A stretch of 64,000 nucleotides of DNA, from assembly GCF_000949865.1 (NCBI RefSeq), contig NZ_JWJH01000005.1, positions 186,001-250,000 of the forward strand, given 5' to 3'. Shown here piece by piece: positions 1 to 8,174 of this stretch. A program made the translations under genes and the position numbers. Origin of the DNA: Rhizobium nepotum 39/7. GTDB taxonomy: Bacteria; Pseudomonadota; Alphaproteobacteria; Rhizobiales; Rhizobiaceae. Below the pieces are notes generated by a model, which did not search any database, had not been told where the DNA came from, and saw only the letters and a program-made list of their open reading frames with translations. Each line of letters opens with the position of its first letter. The stretch's first letter is position 1.

Positions 1-2579
1 AGCCCGATGTCGGCATCGTTGCCCCGACTGAAACCGCGAAGGTCGTGGTCGCGGAAGAAACCGCCGCCATTGCCGAAGAGGCCTCTGGAGACGTAGCGGC
101 TGAAGCCGTCGAGGCTGTTGCGGAAGAAGCGCCCAAAAAGCGTGCCCGCCGTCCCCGTGCCAAGAAGAAGGTAGCGGAAGAAGAAGCCGTTTCCGAGACC
201 ACTGAGGCCTCTTCCGAAGAAGATGGCAGCACGGGCGGCGAAATGGCCGCCATGGTCGATACCGATACGATTTCCGAGGAAGTCGACGGTCTTCGCCGTG
301 GCAATGACGATGATGACGACGACGATGATGACGATCATCACGAAAAGGAAGTGATCGAATCCGTCGGCGCCGAAGACGCCATGGAAGAGGTTCCCGATCG
401 CGTTGCGCGCAAGCCGCGCAAGCAGTATCGCATTCAGGAAGTCATCAAGCGTCGCCAGATCCTTCTGGTGCAGGTTGCCAAGGAAGAACGCGGCAACAAG
501 GGTGCCGCGCTGACCACTTATCTGTCGCTCGCCGGACGTTATTCCGTGCTGATGCCGAACACGGCGCGCGGCGGTGGCATTTCCCGCAAGATCACCCAGC
601 CGACCGACCGCAAGCGCCTGAAGGAAATCGCGCGCGATCTGGAAGTTCCGCAGGGCATGGGCGTCATTCTGCGTACCGCAGGCGCCAACCGTACCCGCGT
701 CGAGATCAAGCGCGACTTCGAATATCTGATGCGCCTGTGGGAAAACGTCCGCACGCTGACGCTGAATTCCACGGCCCCCTGCCTCGTTTACGAGGAAGGC
801 TCGCTCATCAAGCGTTCGATCCGCGATCTCTACAACAAGGATATCAGCGAGATCATCGTTTCGGGCGAAGAAGGCTATCGTGAAGCGAAAGACTTCATGA
901 AGATGCTGATGCCGAGCCACGCCAAGGTGGTTCAGCCTTACCGCGACATTCACCCGATCTTCTCGCGCTCCGGCATCGAAGCCCAGCTCGACCGCATGCT
1001 GCAGCCGCAGGTGACGCTGAAATCGGGCGGTTATCTCATCATCAACCAGACCGAGGCTCTGGTTTCCATCGATGTGAACTCGGGCCGTTCGACCCGTGAG
1101 CATTCCATCGAGGAAACGGCGCTGACGACCAACGTCGAGGCTGCCGAAGAAGTGGCGCGTCAGCTGCGTCTGCGCGACCTTGCCGGTCTCGTCGTCATCG
1201 ACTTCATCGACATGGAAGAAAAGCGCAACAACCGCACCGTCGAGAAGAAGCTCAAGGATTGCCTGAAAAACGACCGGGCGCGCATCCAGGTCGGCCGTAT
1301 CTCGCATTTCGGCCTGCTGGAAATGTCGCGCCAGCGCATTCGTGCTTCGGTGCTGGAATCGACCACACAGGTCTGCCAGCATTGCGGCGGCACGGGCCAT
1401 GTCCGCTCCGAATCCTCCGTCGCGCTGCATGTCCTGCGCGGTATCGAGGAATATCTGCTGCGCAACACGACCCATAACATCACGGTGCGCAGCACGCCGG
1501 AAACGGCGCTCTACCTGCTCAACCACAAGCGCGGCACGATTGTCGATTATGAAGGCCGCTTCGGCGTGTCGATCATCATCGCCGCCGATGCCAGCGTCGG
1601 TGCGCAGCATTTCGCCATCGATCGCGGCGAAGCCGTCGAAAATCCGGTGAAGATCGAAAGCCTTATCCAGATGCTTCCGAGCTTCGTGGAAGAGGAAGAC
1701 GACTTCATCATCGAGGCGGAAGAGGATGAAGACGAGGAAGAAATCGTCAAGGTGCAGGCCGGCGAACCGCGCCAGCAGCAGCCGCAGGGCGACAATGGTG
1801 AAGACGGCAAGCGCAAGCGCAAGCGTCGTCGTCGCCGTCGTGGCAAGGGCGGACAAAACGACCAGAACGGTGCAGTCGATGCCCAGGCTGGTGACGACAC
1901 GGACGCTGATGATGCGGACGATGAAGATGGCGTCGAAACCGATGCAGGCGACGCCGATGAAAACGGCGTGAACGAAGCTGCAACCACCGACGAGGATGGC
2001 AAGCGCAAGCGCCGTCGTCGCGGCAAGCGTGGCGGCCGCCGCAACCGTGCGGAAGACGAGGCTCTCGAGGCCGCAGGCTCCGATGGCGAAGACGAAGGCA
2101 CCGAAGGCGAAAGCGAAGAGGTTTCCGCCGCAGCACCCGTAGCCGAAGAACCTGCCGCCGCCGAAGTGGTGGAAGGCGTGGTTGCCGAAGTTGCGGAAGA
2201 GGAAGCCCCGAAGAAGCCGCGCCGCACCCGCAAGGCGAAGACCAAGACCGACGAAGCGCCCAAAGCTGAAGTAGTGGAGGCCCCCAAGGCTGAAGTGGAA
2301 GCCAAGGTCGTTGAAACGGTCGAGCCGGTGATCGTTGCGCCAGCAGTCGTTGCGCCAACCGTCGTCGATGTCGCCATCGAGGAAGTGGGCGAAGCCTCGG
2401 CCGATCTAGGTCCGGACGCCGAAGCACCCGCAGCGGAAGAAAAGGCCCGCGCGAACCGGGGCAGCAATGTCTCGAATTCGGAGCCGGTAGTGACCTCGTC
2501 TGGCGCGCCTGCCAATCCTGACGGCGACGAGCCGAAGCCGCGCAAGGGCGGCTGGTGGCAGCGCAAGGGCTTCTTCTGA
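1..2579 (+). CDS. rne: Ribonuclease E, 5' end outside window
   Basis: Endoribonuclease of the RNase E/G family, which starts mRNA decay and processes rRNA. The frame is open from the first bases of the window, so the true start lies upstream; the GTG at 45 is internal. Numbering from 45, the DNase I-like catalytic Asp pair is D343 (in SIDVNS) and D386 (in VIDFID), with the same 43-residue spacing as E. coli D303/D346. The Zn-link CxxC is C444/C447 (CQHCGG). Near the N-terminus is an acidic insertion with ten consecutive Asp followed by two His (about residues 88-99), where the S1/5'-sensor part lies in relatives. After about residue 560 the protein is low-complexity, with alternating acidic and Arg/Lys-rich blocks typical of the degradosome scaffold and RNA-binding tail, ending in GWWQRKGFF. 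Identity is very secure. Confidence 0.97.
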   Translation, partial: PDVGIVAPTETAKVVVAEETAAIAEEASGDVAAEAVEAVAEEAPKKRARRPRAKKKVAEEEAVSETTEASSEEDGSTGGEMAAMVDTDTISEEVDGLRRGNDDDDDDDDDDHHEKEVIESVGAEDAMEEVPDRVARKPRKQYRIQEVIKRRQILLVQVAKEERGNKGAALTTYLSLAGRYSVLMPNTARGGGISRKITQPTDRKRLKEIARDLEVPQGMGVILRTAGANRTRVEIKRDFEYLMRLWENVRTLTLNSTAPCLVYEEGSLIKRSIRDLYNKDISEIIVSGEEGYREAKDFMKMLMPSHAKVVQPYRDIHPIFSRSGIEAQLDRMLQPQVTLKSGGYLIINQTEALVSIDVNSGRSTREHSIEETALTTNVEAAEEVARQLRLRDLAGLVVIDFIDMEEKRNNRTVEKKLKDCLKNDRARIQVGRISHFGLLEMSRQRIRASVLESTTQVCQHCGGTGHVRSESSVALHVLRGIEEYLLRNTTHNITVRSTPETALYLLNHKRGTIVDYEGRFGVSIIIAADASVGAQHFAIDRGEAVENPVKIESLIQMLPSFVEEEDDFIIEAEEDEDEEEIVKVQAGEPRQQQPQGDNGEDGKRKRKRRRRRRGKGGQNDQNGAVDAQAGDDTDADDADDEDGVETDAGDADENGVNEAATTDEDGKRKRRRRGKRGGRRNRAEDEALEAAGSDGEDEGTEGESEEVSAAAPVAEEPAAAEVVEGVVAEVAEEEAPKKPRRTRKAKTKTDEAPKAEVVEAPKAEVEAKVVETVEPVIVAPAVVAPTVVDVAIEEVGEASADLGPDAEAPAAEEKARANRGSNVSNSEPVVTSSGAPANPDGDEPKPRKGGWWQRKGFF

Positions 2580-2599
2580 TAGAACGCACTGAAACAAAA

Positions 2600-2630
2600 A
2601 ACGCCCGCAACCATGTTGCGGGCGTTTTGC
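2600..2630 (+). terminator. Rho-independent terminator of rne
   Basis: An 11-bp perfect stem (2600-2610 with 2616-2626, GC-rich core CGCCCGC/GCGGGCG) with a 5-nt loop is followed by a short T-rich run. It begins 21 nt after the rne stop. The A-rich left flank may let it also work for the converging SDR gene. Confidence 0.9.
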
Positions 2631-2667
2631 TTTGTTGGCGGACGTTACGTTTCCGCCATGCCAGACA

Positions 2668-3372
2668 TCAAACAGATCGCGTCAGGCCACCATCGACGCG
2701 GATGTTCTGGCCGGTGATGTAACCGGCACCTTCGGAAGCCAGAAACGCGACGGTTGCGGCAATCTCCTCGCTCGTTCCGTAACGCTGCATCGGCACACCC
2801 TGGCGGCGTTCTTCCGTGGCGGGCAGACTGTCGATCCAGCCGGGCAGGACATTGTTCATGCGCACATTGTCGGCCGCATAGGTATCGGAAAAAATCTTGG
2901 TGTAGGAGGCAAGGCCGGCGCGGAACACGGCCGATGTCGGGAACATGCTGCTCGGCTCGAAAGCCCAGGCGGTCGAGATGTTGACGATCGCGCCCGCCTT
3001 CTGCTTCACCATGAACGGAGCCACGATCCGCGTCGGGCGGATGACGTTCATCAGGTAGACATCGAGACCCGAGTGCCATTGCTCGTCGGTGATATCGAGG
3101 ATGGCGGCGCGTGGGCCATGGCCTGCACTGTTCACGAGAACGTCGATACGGCCGAATTTTTCGAGCGTCAGCTCCACCAGTCGATTGAGATCGTCATTGG
3201 ACTGGTTGGAGCCGGTGACGCCGATGCCACCCAGTTCCTTCGCCAGCGCCTCCCCCTTGCCCGAGGACGACAGGATCGCGAGCTTGTAACCATCAGCACT
3301 TAGACGTTTCGCCACGGCTGCTCCCATGCCGCTGCCGCCCGCCGTCACAATCGCCACTTTTTCTGTCGACAT
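2668..3372 (-). CDS. SDR-family protein with altered active site
   Basis: A 234-residue short-chain dehydrogenase/reductase fold. The N-terminal nucleotide-binding loop is TAGGSGMG (residues 10-17), NSAG is at 81-84, and the active-site Ser lies in NIS (133). The C-terminus PGWID...GQNIRVDGG is typical of the family. The usual Tyr-x-x-x-Lys catalytic dyad is not present: the aligned segment is SAVFR, with Ser147 and Arg151 in those places. I chose the ATG at 3372 because it has GGAG 9 nt upstream and because the protein then begins just before the first beta strand; an ORF extends to 3411. Substrate unknown. Convergent with rne. It may be a catalytically unusual or inactive SDR. Confidence 0.9.
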   Translation of the reverse strand: MSTEKVAIVTAGGSGMGAAVAKRLSADGYKLAILSSSGKGEALAKELGGIGVTGSNQSNDDLNRLVELTLEKFGRIDVLVNSAGHGPRAAILDITDEQWHSGLDVYLMNVIRPTRIVAPFMVKQKAGAIVNISTAWAFEPSSMFPTSAVFRAGLASYTKIFSDTYAADNVRMNNVLPGWIDSLPATEERRQGVPMQRYGTSEEIAATVAFLASEGAGYITGQNIRVDGGLTRSV

Positions 3373-3532
3373 CGTTGTTTTCTCCATTTCCAATCGGGCG
3401 AACCGCCGCATGGCGACCCTTCTCCATCCTTAACCCGCTCTATCTATAGCGGGTTTCGGAAGCGAGTTCGAACCAGAAAGCCTTGGGCCGGCTTGAAGAA
3501 AAACTGATGCTGAAGATGTGTCAGCGCCGCAG

Positions 3533-3886
3533 TTACGTATCCGTCGAATGGACGTGCCTGCTGTCCGGCGGGGCCTCTTCCCTCTCCCGCAGCCCGTAAT
3601 CACGCATGACATAGGCGATACGCAGCCGGTAATTACAAAAGACGCCGGACCGTCCCAGCGCCTGTGCCGCACGATGCGGCGCGGTGTTGCGCCACGCCTT
3701 CACAGCTTCCTCATCCCTAAAGAACGACAAAGAGAGCATCTTGTCCGGATGGGTAATGCTCTGAAACCGTTCGACGGACAGGAACCCGTCGATGGTTTCC
3801 AGTTCGGAGCGCAGGCTGGCGGCGATATCGAGATAATGCTGTTTCTCGCCTTCCGCCGGCCAGACCTCGAAGATGACGGCGATCAT
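3533..3886 (-). CDS. Antibiotic biosynthesis monooxygenase (ABM) domain protein
   Basis: A 117-residue single-domain protein of the ABM dimeric alpha/beta-barrel superfamily. It starts MIAVIFEVWP and contains the family-like GFLSVERFQS strand and the LSLSFFRDEEAVKAWR segment. Members include small cofactor-poor monooxygenases and heme-degrading enzymes, but many have unknown substrates, so no reaction is assigned. The last 15 or so residues are charged and probably disordered. Its start overlaps the stop of the NIPSNAP-like gene by 4 nt (ATGA), so the two are almost certainly co-translated. Confidence 0.85.
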   Translation of the reverse strand: MIAVIFEVWPAEGEKQHYLDIAASLRSELETIDGFLSVERFQSITHPDKMLSLSFFRDEEAVKAWRNTAPHRAAQALGRSGVFCNYRLRIAYVMRDYGLREREEAPPDSRHVHSTDT

Positions 3887-4209
3887 CGTGCGCCTCCGCC
3901 ATGGGGAGCGGACGCCAGGCGCAGGAAAAGCCTGTCCTCACGGCGAATGAATTGCTCACGCTTCGCAAATTCGTAGTTCTCGCGCCCCGCCGGGTCGGCG
4001 GCAAGCCGTGCCCTGTAGGCCTCGTAGGCGGCGAGGCTCTCGATATTGTAGACGCCATAGGCAATCGTGCTCGATCCTTCCTTCGGCGCGTAATAACCGA
4101 TCAGATCGGCCCCACAGCGCGGTATCGCATCGCCCCAGTTGCGGGCATATCGATCGAAGGCATCGACCTTGAAGGGGTCTATCTCGTAGCGGATGAAGCA
4201 GGTCAGCAT
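3883..4209 (-). CDS. NIPSNAP-family protein
   Basis: A 108-residue NIPSNAP-type protein with a dimeric alpha/beta-barrel (ferredoxin-like) fold. It begins MLTCFIRYEIDPFKVDAF, includes the GYYAPKEGSS and AYGVYNIES strands, and ends with a helix rich in Arg and Glu. Two ATGs lie in tandem (4212 and 4209). AGGAG sits 4 nt before the first and 7 nt before the second, which favours 4209. It is co-translated with the downstream ABM gene through an ATGA overlap. It diverges from an ArsR-like regulator over about 74 bp, so it is a likely target of that regulator. Molecular function unknown. Confidence 0.87.
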   Translation of the reverse strand: MLTCFIRYEIDPFKVDAFDRYARNWGDAIPRCGADLIGYYAPKEGSSTIAYGVYNIESLAAYEAYRARLAADPAGRENYEFAKREQFIRREDRLFLRLASAPHGGGAR

Positions 4210-4283
4210 CATTGGTCTCCTCGTGTTCTGCCTCTCCTGTCTATGCCATTGCCTCACGTCAATGCTTCGGCTATCATCGAACT

Positions 4284-4967
4284 ATGAAAGACGGACCCTT
4301 GATCGCCAATGTCGCCGCCCTGATCGGCGACCCCGCCCGCGCCAACATATTGACGGCGCTGATGGACGGGCGTGCTCTGACGGCAAGCGAACTTGCGGAA
4401 GCGGCCGGCGTGACCTTGCAGACCACCAGCGGGCATCTGGCGAAACTCTCCGAGGCGCAGTTGCTGAAGGCGGAGAAACAGGGGCGGCATCGTTATTTCC
4501 GCCTTTCCGACGAGGATGTGGCGCAGGTACTGGAAGCGCTGATGGGGCTTGCCCAGCGCACAGGCGCAGTGCGGGTACGCACGGGACCAAAGGACAAGGC
4601 GCTTCGCGAGGCGCGCATCTGTTACGATCATCTGGCCGGAGAAAGCGGCGTGGCGCTGCTTTCCACCATCACCACAAACGGCCTCGTGACCACCGGCGAC
4701 GATCCGGCACTTACAGATAGCGGCCGCGATTTCTTCTCAAGCTTCGGCATCGACCTTTCGCCGCTGGAAAAGGCAAGACGCCCGATTTGCCTGCATTGCC
4801 TGGACTGGAGCGAACGCCGCCACCATCTCGGCGGCGGGCTTGGCGCATCGCTTCTTAAAGCCATGCAGCAGCGTGACTGGCTGCGGCACGGAGACGGCCG
4901 CGTGCTGACCTTCACCACAAAGGGTGAAAAGGCCTTTGCCAGCACCTTCGGCTGCACACCCGCCTGA
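4284..4967 (+). CDS. ArsR-type winged-helix transcriptional regulator
   Basis: A 227-residue protein whose first 90 or so residues form an ArsR-like winged helix: IGDPARANILTALMDG, then the recognition helix region TASELAEAAGVTLQTTSGHLAKL and a wing reading KQGRHRYFRLS. The C-terminal 130 residues are a longer effector or dimerisation region with CLHCLDWSERRHHLGGGLG, as in larger ArsR relatives. ArsR metal motifs such as CxCx are not evident, so a non-metal ligand is likely. The start at ATG 4284 (MKDGPLIANV) fits the family; the ORF upstream to 4212 runs into the divergent gene. It probably regulates itself and the divergent NIPSNAP/ABM pair. Confidence 0.88.
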   Translation: MKDGPLIANVAALIGDPARANILTALMDGRALTASELAEAAGVTLQTTSGHLAKLSEAQLLKAEKQGRHRYFRLSDEDVAQVLEALMGLAQRTGAVRVRTGPKDKALREARICYDHLAGESGVALLSTITTNGLVTTGDDPALTDSGRDFFSSFGIDLSPLEKARRPICLHCLDWSERRHHLGGGLGASLLKAMQQRDWLRHGDGRVLTFTTKGEKAFASTFGCTPA

Positions 4968-4996
4968 TCCCGAATAGGGGCAGACGAATCGGTCGC

Positions 4997-6160
4997 TTAT
5001 TTCAGCCAGCCGGCGATGCGTCCCACCGCTTCGGCAATATCCGATACCGAACCCGCATAGGAAATGCGCAACGCCCTGTGGCCTTCCTCGGGGTCGAAAT
5101 CCATACCGGGTGTCGCCGCCACGTCGATTTCCGCCAGCATGCGTTTGGCGAAATCCATGCTGTCGTTGGAAAAGCGGCTGGTGTCGACATAGGCGTAAAA
5201 AGCGCCGTCCATCGGAGACGCAAGCGGCAGGCCGATTTCCGGCAGGCGCGCCATCAGGAAATCGCGGTTGGTGCGATAGCTTTCCCTGTAGACATCCAGT
5301 TCCTCCGCCGCCGAAAAGGCTGCGGTTGCGGCAAGCTGGGAGAGTTCCGGCGGTGAAATATAGAGGCTCTGGGCCAGACACTCGACCGGACGGACAAGGT
5401 TTTCCGGCAGGACCATCCAGCCGATGCGCCAGCCGGTCATGCAATAATATTTCGAGAAGGAATTGATGACGACGGCATTGTCGGTGATTTCGAGCGCGCT
5501 CGTCTCCTCACCGACAAAGGTGAGGCCATGGTAGATCTCGTCGGAAATGAAGGCCATGTCGCGGCTTTCGCAATAATTTGCTAGCCTTTTCAACGCCTCG
5601 CGGCCGGTGACTGTTCCGGTTGGGTTGGCCGGGCTTGCCAGAAGCACGCCCTTCAGCTTGCAGCCCGCCTTGGTTTCCGCCCGCTCCAGACTGGCCGGCG
5701 TCAGCGTATAGCCGGTTTCAGCCGTTACCGGCACTTCCACGACATTGAGGCCGAGCGCCTTCAGAATATTGCGATAGGCCGGATAGCCTGGCCTTGCGAT
5801 CGCGACGTAGTCACCGGCATCGAAAAGGCTGAGGAAGGCGAGATTGAAGGCGGCGGAAGAACCGGTGGTCACGGCGATGCGCGCCGGATCGACAGCGATC
5901 TGGTGGCGCAGCCGGTAATGGCCGGCGATCGCTTCACGCAGTTCGCGCAGGCCAAGCGCGTCGGTGTAGCCGATCCGCCCGTGCTTCAGCGCCTCCTGCG
6001 CCGCCTCCAGCGAGGCTTTCGGCGCGGGGTGGGAAGGTTGGCCGACCGCCATGGAAATGACGGGGCGCCCCGCCTGCCGTCGCCGGTTCGCCTCCGCCAG
6101 AATATCCATGGCATGGAAGGGTTCGACTGCGCTCCGCTTCGACATCGTTATCAAGGGCAT
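4997..6160 (-). CDS. PLP-dependent aminotransferase, class I
   Basis: A 387-residue fold-type I aminotransferase related to aspartate/alanine aminotransferases. The PLP-binding features are visible: GSSAAF (100-105) for the phosphate, NPTGT (179-183), SDEIY (206-210), and the Schiff-base Lys237 in NSFSKYY followed by GWRIGWM. The C-terminal Arg in RISYAG probably binds the substrate carboxylate. Substrate is not assigned. The ATG at 6160 has AGGA 8 nt upstream; a second Met lies at 6145. It converges on the ArsR gene with a 29-nt gap and diverges from the DsbA-like gene. Confidence 0.93.
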   Translation of the reverse strand: MPLITMSKRSAVEPFHAMDILAEANRRRQAGRPVISMAVGQPSHPAPKASLEAAQEALKHGRIGYTDALGLRELREAIAGHYRLRHQIAVDPARIAVTTGSSAAFNLAFLSLFDAGDYVAIARPGYPAYRNILKALGLNVVEVPVTAETGYTLTPASLERAETKAGCKLKGVLLASPANPTGTVTGREALKRLANYCESRDMAFISDEIYHGLTFVGEETSALEITDNAVVINSFSKYYCMTGWRIGWMVLPENLVRPVECLAQSLYISPPELSQLAATAAFSAAEELDVYRESYRTNRDFLMARLPEIGLPLASPMDGAFYAYVDTSRFSNDSMDFAKRMLAEIDVAATPGMDFDPEEGHRALRISYAGSVSDIAEAVGRIAGWLK

Positions 6161-6325
6161 GCTCTTTCCTGAACCGTATTTCAGAGACTTGCCGCAGAAT
6201 CACACTCTTCACAATCGTGCGACCACAATGCGGACAACTATTTTTGCGGTATGGCATTTGGCTTAAAGTAAGGTAATTGCATCATAACATTCATGAGGCA
6301 TTGGCCGCACAGTATGAGGACCGAT

Positions 6326-7093
6326 ATGGCGCATCTTCTCCGTTCAACCCTTCTCGCCAGCGTGACGGCCCTTTCGACGGTTTTCGCCTGCTTGCCCGCC
6401 CATGCGCTGGATGAGCAGCAAAAGAAGGAAATGGGCGAGTTCATCAAGCAATATCTGATCGAAAACCCCGAGATCATGCTTGAGGTTCAGGACGCGCTGG
6501 AACGCAAGCAATATGCGACCCGCAACGCCAAGGCCGCTGAAGCGGTCGCCGACAACGAGAAGACGATCTTCGAATCGAAATACGATCTGGCGCTCGGCAA
6601 TCCCGATGGCGACGTCACGCTGGTCGAATTCTTCGACTACAATTGCGGTTATTGCAAACGCGCCATGGGCGACATGGACAATATTCTGAAGTCGGACAAA
6701 AAGGTGCGCGTCGTCCTCAAGGAATTCCCGATCCTCGGGCCGGAATCGGTCGCGGCGCACCGGGTTTCCAATGCCGTCAAGCTGCTTGCGCCGGCCAAAT
6801 ATCCCGAATTCCAGCGCACTTTGCTCGGCGGCCGCGGACGGGCGAATGAGGACAGCGCCATGGAAGTCGCAACCTCGCTTGGCCTCAAGGAAGCCGACAT
6901 CCGCAAATCGATGGCGGAAAACCCCAACGATGCGCAGGTGCAGGAAACCTACAAGCTCGCCAACAGCCTCGGCATCACCGGAACGCCGTCCTATATCGTC
7001 GGCAACGAGGCCGTTTTCGGCGCGGTCGGGGCAGACCCGCTGAAGGAAAAAATCGCCAATATGCGCAGCTGCGGAAAAGCCACCTGCTCCTGA
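6326..7093 (+). CDS. Periplasmic DsbA-family thiol oxidoreductase (Com1-like)
   Basis: A 255-residue secreted thioredoxin-fold protein. Starting at ATG 6326, residues 1-26 or so form a signal peptide (hydrophobic LLASVTALSTVFA, cleavage near AHA). A helical segment of about 55 residues follows, then the thioredoxin domain with the redox pair C107-G-Y-C110 after EFFDYN. The cis-Pro loop TGTPSYIVG is present. This architecture, with an N-terminal helical region before the DsbA domain, is that of Com1/DsbA-like disulfide oxidoreductases or isomerases. The C-terminus carries two further Cys (RSCGKATCS). Upstream in-frame Mets exist (6293, 6314), but 6326 gives the cleanest signal peptide. Confidence 0.9.
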   Translation: MAHLLRSTLLASVTALSTVFACLPAHALDEQQKKEMGEFIKQYLIENPEIMLEVQDALERKQYATRNAKAAEAVADNEKTIFESKYDLALGNPDGDVTLVEFFDYNCGYCKRAMGDMDNILKSDKKVRVVLKEFPILGPESVAAHRVSNAVKLLAPAKYPEFQRTLLGGRGRANEDSAMEVATSLGLKEADIRKSMAENPNDAQVQETYKLANSLGITGTPSYIVGNEAVFGAVGADPLKEKIANMRSCGKATCS

Positions 7094-7099
7094 TTCCGC

Positions 7100-7168
7100 A
7101 AAAAGCCCTGCATTCCCTGTGGATGCCGGGCCTCCCGGCTCTTTACGGCTTCCGGGGGCTTTTCCTTG
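7100..7168 (+). terminator. Possible terminator between the DsbA-like gene and aroQ
   Basis: An outer stem AAAAGCCC (7101-7108) pairs with GGGCTTTT (7156-7163), enclosing a perfect GCCGGG-cct-CCCGGC hairpin (7125-7139). The outer arm ends in a short T run. It lies 7 nt after the DsbA-like stop. The wide loop makes it less certain than a simple terminator. Confidence 0.5.
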
Positions 7169-7216
7169 AAGGCTGCGCAGTCTATAGGTGTCGCTGATTT
7201 TCTTATGGAAACGCGA

Positions 7217-7654
7217 ATGAGCAACATCATCATCGTCATCAATGGCCCCAATCTCAACATGCTGGGAAAAAGGGAACCGGGTATCTATGGTGGCAAGACG
7301 CTGAAGGACATCGAGAATGATTGTCTTGCGGCCGGAACCGATCTCGGTTTCGCAGTGGAATTCCGCCAGTCCAACCACGAAGGCGTGCTCGTGGACTGGC
7401 TGCATGAGGCGGGCGAGAGGGCGGCAGGCGTCGTCATCAATCCCGGCGCCTACAGCCACACCTCGATCGCGCTGCACGACGCCATTCGTGCGATTTCCAC
7501 GCCGGTCGTGGAAGTGCACATTTCCAACATCCACGCGCGGGAAGAATTCCGTCACAAATCGATGGTATCACCCGCTGCGAAGGGCATGGTCTGCGGTTTC
7601 GGACCATACGGCTATATCATGGCGCTTCACGCGCTGAAAAACATCACGGCATAA
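7217..7654 (+). CDS. aroQ: 3-dehydroquinate dehydratase, type II
   Basis: Dehydrates 3-dehydroquinate to 3-dehydroshikimate in the shikimate pathway. The 145-residue length fits the type II dodecameric enzymes. The N-terminus reads [19 protein letters not shown], with the catalytic Arg and the flexible-loop Tyr. The substrate-binding segments NPGAYSHTS and [17 protein letters not shown] follow, containing the catalytic Asn and His. I start at ATG 7217 (MSNIII) because this places the first beta strand at the N-terminus as in the family; the ORF extends to 7166. It is 25 nt upstream of accB and probably in the same operon. Confidence 0.97.
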   Translation: MSNIIIVINGPNLNMLGKREPGIYGGKTLKDIENDCLAAGTDLGFAVEFRQSNHEGVLVDWLHEAGERAAGVVINPGAYSHTSIALHDAIRAISTPVVEVHISNIHAREEFRHKSMVSPAAKGMVCGFGPYGYIMALHALKNITA

Positions 7655-7679
7655 AAAGAAACAAAGAATAGGGTTTGTC

Positions 7680-8162
7680 ATGTCTGAAAAGAAACAGGGT
7701 ATCGACAAGGAACTGATCCGCGAGCTCGCGAATATCCTCAACGATACCGACCTTTCGGAAATCGAAGTGGAGCAGGAAGACATGCGCATCCGCGTTTCCC
7801 GCGCCGCTCCGCCCGCCCCGGTTTACGCGGCGCCCACACACTATGCAGCGCCCGCTCCCGCCCCTGCGGCAGCTCCGGCGGCAGTCGCCACACCGGCGGC
7901 GGCGCCCGCAGCGCCTACCCGCAACCCGGCCAACACCGTATCTTCGCCGATGGTCGGCACGGTCTACCTGTCGCCTGCCCCGGGCGCACGCCCGTTCATC
8001 GAAGTGGGCGCGATCGTCAAGGAAGGCCAGACCATCCTCATCGTCGAAGCCATGAAGACCATGAACCAGATCCCCGCTCCGAAGTCCGGCAAGGTCGTGG
8101 AAATCGTCGTCAACGACTCACAGCCCGTGGAGTATGGTGAAGCTCTCGTGGTCATCGAATAA
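7680..8162 (+). CDS. accB: Biotin carboxyl carrier protein of acetyl-CoA carboxylase
   Basis: Carries biotin between the biotin carboxylase and carboxyltransferase parts of acetyl-CoA carboxylase, the first step of fatty-acid synthesis. At 160 residues it has the usual AccB layout: a short N-terminal domain, an Ala/Pro-rich linker (about residues 42-80) and a C-terminal biotinyl domain. The biotin-accepting lysine is K126 in EAMKTMNQ. BirA, which would attach the biotin, is encoded at 52475-53245. It lies 12 nt upstream of accC, the standard accBC pair. Confidence 0.98.
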   Translation: MSEKKQGIDKELIRELANILNDTDLSEIEVEQEDMRIRVSRAAPPAPVYAAPTHYAAPAPAPAAAPAAVATPAAAPAAPTRNPANTVSSPMVGTVYLSPAPGARPFIEVGAIVKEGQTILIVEAMKTMNQIPAPKSGKVVEIVVNDSQPVEYGEALVVIE

Positions 8163-8174
8163 AGGCGGTTCAGC

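Noticed and set aside
1547..2614. Antisense ORFs of 355 and 287 codons opposite the rne tail
   Set aside because: They come from the repetitive GC-rich Glu/Lys/Ala codons of rne; the translations are low-complexity Ser/Arg/Pro with no domain.
7680..8162. A mobile or repeat origin for the Ala/Pro-rich stretch in accB
   Set aside because: The Ala/Pro linker is a standard feature of biotin carrier proteins.
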